From: [Clostridium] symbiosum
GTDB lineage: Bacteria; Bacillota; Clostridia; Lachnospirales; Lachnospiraceae
NCBI GenBank assembly: GCA_021769625.1
Contig: JAETSN010000029.1
Coordinates: 1-64,000 of the forward strand
Direction of reading: 5' to 3'
DNA: 64,000 bases
Positions 34,926 through 41,022 of the stretch are shown here, in pieces. Position numbers and translations under genes: made by a program. Every line of letters begins with the position of its first letter. The stretch's first letter is position 1. The notes beneath the pieces were generated by a model that worked only from the letters and a program-made list of their open reading frames with translations, ran no database searches and was not told the origin of the DNA.

Positions 34926-35418
34926 GTTTCTGTTTTCTTTCATATTTCACAAAATGATAGGTGATATCAAAATAAACCTGTTCTTCGCTGTCCGCCGTGA
35001 TCTCCCATTCCTCGTCCTTATCCAGATCCGGACAGTAGGCATCCGCCGCATAGACCCTGTCGATCTTTGTCACATGGGCTGTGTCGCAGTAGGGGAGGAG
35101 CTGCCTGTAAATGCTTTCCCCGCCGATCACATAGATATCCTCCTGCGCGTATTTTTCACATTCTCTCAGCAGCTCTTCTATGCTGTGCACTACAACGGCA
35201 CCCTTTACCTGATAGTCCGGTTTTCTCGACAGGATGATGTTTGTGCGGTTTTTCAGGGGTTGTTTTCCCGGGAAAGTCTCCATGGTCTTTCTTCCGAGTA
35301 TGACTACTTTTCCGGTGGTTTCCTGCTGGAACATTTTATGATCGTTGGGGATACGGACAAGGAGGTTGTCCTTGTTGCCGATGGCCCAGTTCTGGTCTAC
35401 AGCGACGATTAAGTTCAT
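34915..35418 (-). CDS. folA: Dihydrofolate reductase
   Basis: A 167-residue DHFR making tetrahydrofolate with NADPH. MNLIVAVDQNWAIGNKDNLLVRIPND gives the substrate site, VVILGRKTMETFPGKQPLKNR the nicotinamide/phosphate region and IYVIGGESIYRQLLPYCDTAHVTKID the C-terminal part. It is downstream of thyA in the same direction, a natural partner since ThyA produces dihydrofolate. ATG follows AAGGAAACC. Confidence 0.96.
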   Translation of the reverse strand: MNLIVAVDQNWAIGNKDNLLVRIPNDHKMFQQETTGKVVILGRKTMETFPGKQPLKNRTNIILSRKPDYQVKGAVVVHSIEELLRECEKYAQEDIYVIGGESIYRQLLPYCDTAHVTKIDRVYAADAYCPDLDKDEEWEITADSEEQVYFDITYHFVKYERKQKHEA

Positions 35419-35575
35419 GGGGGTGGTTTCCTTTCATTGGTGGTGGCGCGGGCTGCGGAACATATCCGGGGGACAGGGGCGGAGTTGCAAACGTAAGATT
35501 TTCTAAATGTTCCGCCGCCCGCTCTACATTATGGTGAAATCTACTCGATATATGCTTTCATCCACATAGTCCGCC
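35419..35575. other. thyA-folA spacer with long inverted repeat
   Basis: GCGGGC and GCGGAACAT (35448-35463) pair with ATGTTCCGC and GCCCGC (35507-35522), each side with a one-base interruption, enclosing about 43 bases. It is the only copy seen in the window. Being in the likely folA leader it could be a regulatory stem or a terminator without a clear U-tract. Confidence 0.55.
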
Positions 35576-36424
35576 TCAGATTGCTACAGGTATATTTTCG
35601 ATCTGGGGCTCAGTCACATAGTTGTCTACCCGCACATCGTTTCTGGTGAATGCGTAGAAGTCATGGATCTCCGGATTCAGCCAGAAAGTCGGAGCTTCGT
35701 GGGCAGGACGCGTGATCAGTTCCTTTACGATCGGGATATGCCGGTCGTATATGTGGGCGTCCGCTATGACGTGCACCAGCTCGCCCGGGTTCATATCGCA
35801 GACCTGCGCCAGCATGTGTACTAAAACGGCGTACTGGACCACATTCCAGTTGTTGGCGGTCAGCACATCCTGAGAACGTTGGTTTAATATGGCGTTCAGA
35901 GTCAGTTTTTCCCCGCCCTCTTTCTGCGTGACGTTAAATGTCATGGAGTAAGCGCAGGGATAGAGATTCATCTCATGCAGATCCTGATGCACATAGAGGT
36001 TTGTCATGATGCGGCGGCTGAAGGGATTGTTCTTCAGATCATATATGACTCTGTCGATCTGGTCCATCATGCCCTCTTTGTACTGATGCTTTACGCCCAT
36101 CTGATAACCGTAGGCCTTTCCGATGGAACCGTCCTCATCCGCCCAGGCATCCCAGATATGGCTGTGCAGATCATGGATATTGTTGGATTTTTTCTGCCAG
36201 ATCCAGAGCATCTCGTCCGTGGCGCTCTTTAACGCCGTTCTCCGCAACGTCAGGATCGGGAACTCCTTCGACAAGTCATAACGGTTCACCACGCCGAATT
36301 TCTTTATCGTATAAGCCGGCGTCCCGTCCTCCCAATGGGGCCTGACCTTCTCCCCCTCAGTGCTCGTCCCGTTCTCCAGTATATCCTTACACATATCTAT
36401 AAATATCCTGTCTGCTGCGCTCAT
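35576..36424 (-). CDS. thyA: Thymidylate synthase
   Basis: A 282-residue ThyA converting dUMP to dTMP with methylene-tetrahydrofolate. The active-site region is MNLYPCAYSMTFNV, with a catalytic Cys but Ala instead of the usual His after PC. The QRSQD motif, NNWNVVQYAVLVHMLAQ and the C-terminal region are present. The length (282) is longer than enteric ThyA. ATG follows AGGAGG. Followed by folA. The Cys-Ala-Tyr variant is typical of the longer clostridial forms. Confidence 0.94.
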   Translation of the reverse strand: MSAADRIFIDMCKDILENGTSTEGEKVRPHWEDGTPAYTIKKFGVVNRYDLSKEFPILTLRRTALKSATDEMLWIWQKKSNNIHDLHSHIWDAWADEDGSIGKAYGYQMGVKHQYKEGMMDQIDRVIYDLKNNPFSRRIMTNLYVHQDLHEMNLYPCAYSMTFNVTQKEGGEKLTLNAILNQRSQDVLTANNWNVVQYAVLVHMLAQVCDMNPGELVHVIADAHIYDRHIPIVKELITRPAHEAPTFWLNPEIHDFYAFTRNDVRVDNYVTEPQIENIPVAI

Positions 36425-36489
36425 CCTGCCTCCTGCTTCTATATCCTATCTTCTATTTTTATATCCCGATATCCAACTTTTCCCTATTC

Positions 36490-36545
36490 AACCAATGTCC
36501 AGCCATGAGGAAAACATCCCATACCCCCGCAAAACGTCGCCACTT
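36490..36545. repeat. Half element of family C upstream of thyA
   Basis: CCAGCC, the single arm ATGAGGAAAACATCC and AACGTCGCCAC of the inner loop, then a normal sequence. The second arm is missing. Adjacent to complete copy 3 and reading in the same orientation. Confidence 0.55.
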
Positions 36546-36569
36546 AATGACAATGCCATTTAGTCAACA

Positions 36570-36645
36570 CCTTTAACCAGCCGAGAGGAAAATAGAATCC
36601 TCATGGCGACGGAGGATTCTATTTTCCTCTCGGCGTCCGGCTCAA
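36570..36645. repeat. Hairpin repeat of family C (copy 3), minimal loop
   Basis: Arms GAGAGGAAAATAGAATCCTC (36583-36602) and its exact complement (36612-36631) with only ATGGCGACG between. Flanks AACCAGCC and GGCGTCCGGC match the family in inverted orientation. Confidence 0.85.
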
Positions 36646-36659
36646 CTCAATCCCAAAAT

Positions 36660-38258
36660 CTACCGATCATACTTATCACAGAGCGAATTGATCTGGTCCG
36701 CGAATTTAGACAGCTCTTTGTTCGTACCGCCGCGGTTCTTCTCGATGACCGCCATAAGCCTCCTGCCCGCTGCCACCAGCCTGTTGAATACATCCGAAAC
36801 AATAGATACTTTTTTCTTAACAGGTACAGGTGAAGCCTCAAAGAGCAGTTTGTCGGCGGCAAGGTCAAATTCTGTCCCGCTGTAGGGCGCATATGTATGA
36901 TGCCCGTATTCCACTTTCAGACACTCCGCAAAGTCCTTACAGACGGAATCCTCACCATGAACGATGAATACTCTTCTGGGTTTCTCCTTAAATCCTTCAA
37001 TCCATGCGATCAGCCCGTTCTTATCCGCATGTCCCGACATCCCCACCAGCGTTTTGATCTGGGCGCGCACCGCTACGCTCTCACCAAAGAGTTTTACCAT
37101 TTCCGCCCCTTCTATGATCGCCCGCCCAAGCGTCCCTATCGCCTGATATCCCACAAACAAAACCGTACATTCTTCCCGCCACAGGTTATGTTTTAAATGA
37201 TGGCGGATACGTCCCGCCTCACACATGCCGGAAGCCGAAATGATCACTTTCGGTTCGCTGTCAAAGTTGATCATCTTGGATTCTTCGCTGGTAATGGAAC
37301 GCTTCAGGCCCGGGAAGGAGATCGGGTTAATGCCCTGGTGTACCAGTTCCATAGCCTCCTCATCAAAACAGGATTCAATATTCCTGTTAAAGATCTCCGT
37401 CGCATCCACGGCAAGGGGGCTGTCCACATATACCGGGAAGTTCGGATGATTTTTTATCATATTATCCGCTTTGATCTGTCTGATGAAATAAAGCATTTCC
37501 TGCGCTCTGCCCACCGCAAAAGAAGGGATCACCACATTGCCGCCCCTGTCAAAGGTCTCCTGAATGATCTGTGCGAGCTCGCCCACATAATCCGGTTTCG
37601 TGTCTGAATGGAGCCTGTTGCCGTAGGTGGATTCCATCACCACATAATCCGCCTCCTCCGTATAAGCCGGATCGCAGATCAGAGGCTGATCCAGATTCCC
37701 GATATCGCCGGAAAAGACGATCTTCTTTGAAACATTCCCCTCCGTCAGCCAGACTTCAATGCTGGCGGATCCGAGCAGATGCCCGATATCCGTAAACCGG
37801 ATCTCTATCCCCTCGCAAAGCTCCACTTTCTGTCCGTAGGCACAGGGAACCAGACATCGGATCGCGCCGTCCGCATCCTCCATTGTATAGGCAGGCTCCA
37901 CTGCCTCCAGATGAGAACTTCTCTTTGCTTTTCTGTTTTTCCATTCTGCTTCCTGCTGCTGAATGTGGGCACAGTCACGAAGCATAATGCCGCACAGGTC
38001 TGCCGTCGCTTCCGTCGTAAAGATCCTTCCCCTGAATCCTTTGGCGTACAGTGCAGGCAGCATACCCGAATGGTCGATGTGGGCATGCGTCAGCAGCACA
38101 TAATCGATCAGCGACTCCTGCACCGGCAGCTCCGCATTCTCAAAAACATTTACCCCCTGTTCCATACCATAGTCAACCAGGATCCGTTTCCCACAGGCTT
38201 CCAGATAATGACAGCTCCCAGTCACTTCATGATCCGCCCCAATAAACATTAGTTTCAT
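36660..38258 (-). CDS. MBL-fold/beta-CASP ribonuclease-like protein
   Basis: A 532-residue metallo-beta-lactamase RNA-nuclease of the CPSF-73/RNase J-like, beta-CASP group. N-terminal FIGADHEVTGSCHYL and LLTHAHIDHSGMLPA carry the first zinc ligands; a beta-CASP cap follows (FAVGRAQEMLYFI), then VIISASGMCEAGRI and the final SGHADKNGL and FIVHGE motifs. It probably processes RNA, although a tRNA or DNA substrate cannot be excluded. ATG 38258 follows AGGAGG; the frame continues to 38291 without a site. Confidence 0.93.
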   Translation of the reverse strand: MKLMFIGADHEVTGSCHYLEACGKRILVDYGMEQGVNVFENAELPVQESLIDYVLLTHAHIDHSGMLPALYAKGFRGRIFTTEATADLCGIMLRDCAHIQQQEAEWKNRKAKRSSHLEAVEPAYTMEDADGAIRCLVPCAYGQKVELCEGIEIRFTDIGHLLGSASIEVWLTEGNVSKKIVFSGDIGNLDQPLICDPAYTEEADYVVMESTYGNRLHSDTKPDYVGELAQIIQETFDRGGNVVIPSFAVGRAQEMLYFIRQIKADNMIKNHPNFPVYVDSPLAVDATEIFNRNIESCFDEEAMELVHQGINPISFPGLKRSITSEESKMINFDSEPKVIISASGMCEAGRIRHHLKHNLWREECTVLFVGYQAIGTLGRAIIEGAEMVKLFGESVAVRAQIKTLVGMSGHADKNGLIAWIEGFKEKPRRVFIVHGEDSVCKDFAECLKVEYGHHTYAPYSGTEFDLAADKLLFEASPVPVKKKVSIVSDVFNRLVAAGRRLMAVIEKNRGGTNKELSKFADQINSLCDKYDR

Positions 38259-38335
38259 GCCTCTACCTCCTGTCTTTTTATCATTATGCATAACCCCGTC
38301 GTTTGTCCGGCTTGTTTTTCCCCTGCGGTTATTAT

Positions 38336-38417
38336 ATCATGAATCTGCGATTCATGATCGGCATTCGCCGCTCGCCGAATGAGTAAACTCATTCTTCTCG
38401 CTAACACTCATTATATC
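38336..38417. repeat. Family E triple-hairpin repeat, copy 2
   Basis: ATCATGAATC/GATTCATGAT, CATTCG/CGCCGAATG, and GAATGAGT/ACTCATTC in series. Near-identical to 26452-26536. Upstream of the MBL gene, downstream of the TraX-like gene. Confidence 0.75.
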
Positions 38418-38418
38418 A

Positions 38419-39300
38419 CTAAACGGACCAGAATGCCACCCTGATCAGCCCCAAAATCAACAAATGGAGCGGGTAAAAAAGATAGAAAAAATACTGGAAT
38501 CCCTTTCCTCTTTGTTTTCTCCTTCCGTTGTAAAACAGGATCAGCAGGAAACCGCCCAGACAATAGGGCTCCCACAGAAACAGAAGGTAACCGCAGGCGC
38601 AGGTGACGATCCGCGGAACGCTTCCGTGTTCTCCCAGATAAAACAGCAGGATCAGCAAAAAGCCGTATACACCGTAATCCACCTGTGTGACCGATGCCAT
38701 CCCCGCACCTGTCAGAACAAGCCCGAGCACAGGAAGTACAAACCCCATCGGATAGCCTGCCTCCATCCTGATCTCATAACTGTCTGACGCCCATTGACGG
38801 TTCAGGCTTTTTAAGTCCACCGAATGATTTTTCAATTTCCTGTCCGTCCGGCGCTTTCTCCGTTCTTTATTCCTTCTTAATATATCCGAGCCGCTCCTGT
38901 ATGTCCCGTACAGTTTTTCCAGTCCCCAGATCGCCAAAAATCCGATACAGAATGTCCAGAAAACATTCTGGTCTTTCCAAAACAGGAATGTTCCGTGGAA
39001 AGCCATATCGTATGGAATCTCCGACAGCAGGGCAAACAGCGCAAGACGCCTGAAATATTTCTTTCTGCTGTGCGTATGAAAAAAGCCTTCCACCAACAGA
39101 AATGCAAAAATCGGAAATGCCGTCCGCCCGATATTCCTAAATATATGATAGACCCGTTCCAAAACGGCATAATTCTCTGCCGTTGCAGCAGAAAACAGAT
39201 TCCATATGATCGCCGCACCGATATGGTCGATCAGCATCGTCACCACCGCTATCATTTTTAAAACATCACTGTCAAGAAATGTCTTCCATCTGTTTTCCAT
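38419..39300 (-). CDS. TraX-family membrane protein
   Basis: A 293-residue polytopic protein (about eight spans). The start LKMIAVVTMLIDHIGAAI and the FRNIGRTAFPIFAFLLVEGFFHT segment are typical of TraX/acyltransferase-like proteins; family members in Firmicutes have no proven role (TraX acetylates pilin in plasmid F). A long cytosolic loop (RSGSDILRRNKERRKRRTDRKLKNHS start) is unusually basic. ATG follows GGAGAC. No conjugation genes are nearby, so a transfer role is not supported. Confidence 0.87.
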   Translation of the reverse strand: MENRWKTFLDSDVLKMIAVVTMLIDHIGAAIIWNLFSAATAENYAVLERVYHIFRNIGRTAFPIFAFLLVEGFFHTHSRKKYFRRLALFALLSEIPYDMAFHGTFLFWKDQNVFWTFCIGFLAIWGLEKLYGTYRSGSDILRRNKERRKRRTDRKLKNHSVDLKSLNRQWASDSYEIRMEAGYPMGFVLPVLGLVLTGAGMASVTQVDYGVYGFLLILLFYLGEHGSVPRIVTCACGYLLFLWEPYCLGGFLLILFYNGRRKQRGKGFQYFFYLFYPLHLLILGLIRVAFWSV

Positions 39301-39454
39301 GATCCGTCTCCGCTTTCCGATCCCGCAGCTGCCGCATTTTTACAGCGCGTGTTAAATCCGTTCTCCGACAGGCACGCCGTCGATATTTTCCAATGTAACA
39401 AAATAACCGGATGCTGTCAAATTCCTGCTCTCCAAAAAAAAATCAAAAAAAGTG

Positions 39455-39483
39455 TTGACAAATGTTTCCGCCTTTGATATTAT
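39455..39483 (+). promoter_or_regulatory. Promoter of tRNA-Gly
   Basis: Consensus TTGACA (39455-39460), 17 bases, TATTAT (39478-39483). It ends 39 bases before the tRNA. Confidence 0.85.
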
Positions 39484-39522
39484 AAATCTTGCGTTGAGGA
39501 AATAGAAAGATAAAACGCACAA

Positions 39523-39595
39523 GCGCGAGTGGCTCAGTTGGTGGAGCACGACCTTGCCAAGGTCGGGGTCGCGGGTTCGAGTCCCGTCTCGCGCT
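39523..39595 (+). tRNA. tRNA-Gly (anticodon GCC)
   Basis: A 73-nt cloverleaf: acceptor GCGCGAG/CTCGCGC, D-arm GCTC...GAGC, anticodon stem CGACC/GGTCG with loop TTGCCAA (anticodon GCC), T-arm GCGGG TTCGAGT CCCGT (one G-U pair), discriminator T. CCA is not encoded. Preceded by a strong promoter and followed by a terminator. Confidence 0.96.
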
Positions 39596-39609
39596 CTTTT
39601 GTGTGTAGT

Positions 39610-39646
39610 GGGAATGCCGATAAACAGGGCATTCCCATTATTTTTG
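39610..39646 (+). terminator. Terminator of tRNA-Gly
   Basis: GGGAATGCC (39610-39618) pairs with GGCATTCCC (39628-39636), then ATTATTTTTG. Confidence 0.85.
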
Positions 39647-39714
39647 TGTATCTACTAAATTGTAGACAGTTGTAGACAGTTATTCCATCATGTGCAAATT
39701 TCCCCTTTTTTAGA

Positions 39715-39743
39715 TTGAGCAGCATACACATCCATGCTATAAT
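39715..39743 (+). promoter_or_regulatory. Promoter of the type I toxin mRNA
   Basis: TTGAGC (39715-39720), exactly 17 bases, perfect TATAAT (39738-39743). It gives a leader of about 80 bases to the toxin ATG. Confidence 0.75.
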
Positions 39744-39827
39744 AGATTATATTCGTATAATTGAAAAGAGAGCAGGATGCGATTTTCTGACGGATCCCCT
39801 CCAGTCTTACGAAAGAGGGTGGTGCTT

Positions 39828-39929
39828 ATGAACACAATGGAAGTTTTGACTTTATTGTTAGTATTTATTGCACTTTTATCTTACATAGATAACCAACGCC
39901 TGCACGCTTTGCGGGCAGGCTTATGCTAA
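39828..39929 (+). CDS. Holin-like type I toxin peptide, 33 residues
   Basis: Small peptide MNTMEVLTLLLVFIALLSYI followed by DNQRLHALRAGLC. One membrane span (about 5-20) and the M-x-T-M-E-V-L start identify the putative holin-like toxin family (Hol_Tox), related in plan to BsrG/TxpA toxins. Predicted to damage the membrane when translated. The GAGGGTGGTGCTT ribosome site is paired with the upstream CCCTC, so translation is probably restrained in the mRNA. It is too short for a usual ORF search. Context: own promoter, own terminator and an antisense promoter, giving a complete type I toxin-antitoxin locus downstream of tRNA-Gly. Confidence 0.85.
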   Translation: MNTMEVLTLLLVFIALLSYIDNQRLHALRAGLC

Positions 39930-39933
39930 TCAT

Positions 39934-39985
39934 AAAAAGAAATAGCATCCCTACCGTCCAAAGTTAGATGCTATTTCTTTTGTAA
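39934..39985. terminator. Bidirectional terminator of toxin and antisense RNA
   Basis: AAAAGAAATAGCATC (39935-39949) and GATGCTATTTCTTTT (39967-39981) are perfectly complementary, with T-rich ends on both strands. It would stop the toxin mRNA and the opposing RNA, producing the 3-prime overlap used by type I antitoxins. Confidence 0.85.
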
Positions 39986-40036
39986 TATCAATTTAACAGA
40001 GGGCAGATCGGAACTTCGTGTCCGATAAGCTTCTCC
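39934..40036 (-). ncRNA. Candidate antisense antitoxin RNA
   Basis: Predicted from an opposing promoter at 40071-40043 and the shared terminator. Its length would be about 100 nt. It contains the stem ATCGGA/TCCGAT and overlaps the 3-prime terminator of the toxin mRNA, as in BsrG/SR4. Existence and ends are inferred, not seen directly. Confidence 0.6.
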
Positions 40037-40042
40037 AAGTAG

Positions 40043-40071
40043 ATTATACCTTAGAGCCGCCTGATTTTCAA
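40043..40071 (-). promoter_or_regulatory. Antisense promoter for the antitoxin RNA
   Basis: Minus strand TTGAAA (40071-40066), exactly 17 bases, perfect TATAAT (40048-40043). Confidence 0.7.
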
Positions 40072-40091
40072 TTGGCTCTTGTTTTGTTTAC

Positions 40092-40346
40092 TCAGTTTTT
40101 ATCCCCTTCTTTCTTTTTCACCCCCTTATAAAAAATATCCTCCCCTTCATCAAAGGTGATCTCCACTATATCACTCGCCTGACAATGCAGTATCTGGCAC
40201 AGCCTGTGCAGTGTTTCTACCGTAATATTCTCGTTATGCCTGATATTGCTCATTGTATGGCTGCTGATATTATAGTGATTGACCAAACTGTAAGTTGTCA
40301 CTCCGCGTTCTTTCATTGTCCGCCAAAGAGAATCATAATTGTACAT
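40092..40346 (-). CDS. XRE-family helix-turn-helix regulator, 84 residues
   Basis: A Cro/C1-type DNA-binding protein. The HTH is YSLVNHYNISSHTMSNIRHNENITVETLHRLCQIL (about 20-55); the last 25 residues are acidic then basic. ATG 40346 follows GGAGGG. It diverges from a 64-residue gene; two 15-bp direct repeats between them overlap that gene's promoter, so this protein is probably its repressor. Confidence 0.9.
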   Translation of the reverse strand: MYNYDSLWRTMKERGVTTYSLVNHYNISSHTMSNIRHNENITVETLHRLCQILHCQASDIVEITFDEGEDIFYKGVKKKEGDKN

Positions 40347-40401
40347 GGCACCCTCCCTCCTATATATTTATCCTTTTTCATTATGGCTGTTGATTCCCAA
40401 A

Positions 40402-40440
40402 ATGAACATATTGTGAAAAATGAACGCATTGTGTATAGTG
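40402..40440 (+). promoter_or_regulatory. Promoter with two overlapping 15-bp direct repeats
   Basis: AATGAACATATTGTG (40402-40416) and AATGAACGCATTGTG (40420-40434), 18 bases apart. They cover the promoter TTGTGA (40412-40417), 17-base spacer, TATAGT (40435-40440). This looks like an operator for the divergent XRE protein controlling the 64-residue gene. Confidence 0.65.
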
Positions 40441-40493
40441 AATATATTAAGGATTAAAATTCTTATAGTCAAAACAGAAGGAGGAATAGCAAC

Positions 40494-40688
40494 ATGAAGG
40501 CAGATGTCATAGAGGCATGGGAGATTTTTATGAAGTTGTGCGAGGAATTTCCGGAATTATACGATAAGTATGTGGAAAAGATAGAAAATGAAATGAAGGA
40601 CCGCGATCCCGAGTTTGAGATCACAGAGGAAGATCGAAAGCGTGCTTTTGCAAAATTACAGGAACGGATCAAAAATGAGACCCCATAA
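40494..40688 (+). CDS. Small acidic helical protein, 64 residues
   Basis: A 64-residue protein, highly charged (Glu/Lys/Asp), predicted almost all helix: KADVIEAWEIFMKLCEEFPE then repeats of EKIENEMKDRD and EEDRKRAFAKLQERI. No known family recognised. Strong AAGGAGG before ATG. Divergent from an XRE regulator with its promoter under probable operator control. It may be a regulated partner of that protein or a toxin or antitoxin part, not decidable here. Followed by a hairpin terminator. Confidence 0.75.
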   Translation: MKADVIEAWEIFMKLCEEFPELYDKYVEKIENEMKDRDPEFEITEEDRKRAFAKLQERIKNETP

Positions 40689-40728
40689 CAGCCGCACACT
40701 TTACAAATGACTTTATGCTGATGACAGA

Positions 40729-40760
40729 AAAACCAAGCGGTTTACATCGCTTGGTTTTCC
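40729..40760. terminator. Terminator after the 64-residue gene
   Basis: AAAACCAAGCG and CGCTTGGTTTT (40729-40739 and 40748-40758) form an 11-bp stem. T-rich on the plus side; A-rich start makes it bidirectional with the feo operon end. Confidence 0.75.
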
Positions 40761-40799
40761 GGCATTTATACATAAAGAGAAAAAACTTTTTGACAGATC

Positions 40800-40937
40800 T
40801 TAATGGCAGTGTCCGCCGCAATGGGAGCAATCCGCGCCGCATTGCAGAGATTTTCCTTTTTTCTTATCACGGACCATGCTTCTGATGATAAGCGCTACCG
40901 CGCCCGCGAGAAGCAGCCCTACAATTATTGTGCCCAT
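40800..40937 (-). CDS. FeoB-associated Cys-rich membrane protein
   Basis: A 45-residue protein: one span (about 2-20, TIIVGLLLAGAVALIIRS), basic RDKKKGK, then the Cys/His end CGADCSHCGGHCH that could bind iron. Such proteins commonly follow feoB. ATG 40937 follows AAAGGATG; the longer frame to 41012 has no site. It is the last gene of the feo operon and may shuttle or sense ferrous iron near FeoB, an inference from the context. Confidence 0.9.
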   Translation of the reverse strand: MGTIIVGLLLAGAVALIIRSMVRDKKKGKSLQCGADCSHCGGHCH

Positions 40938-41022
40938 TTTTTCACATCCTTTCCGCCGTCCGATATCTCTCGGTTCTGATCCGAATGCCGATTTTTCCGT
41001 TTTGCCGATCATCCGGTAAATA

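Noticed and set aside
38419-39300. Conjugation locus signalled by TraX
   Set aside because: No relaxase, coupling protein or transfer genes are near; chromosomal TraX-like proteins are common.
39523-39595. tRNA-Gly as an attachment site of an integrated element
   Set aside because: No second copy of the tRNA 3-prime end or an integrase gene was seen downstream within the window.
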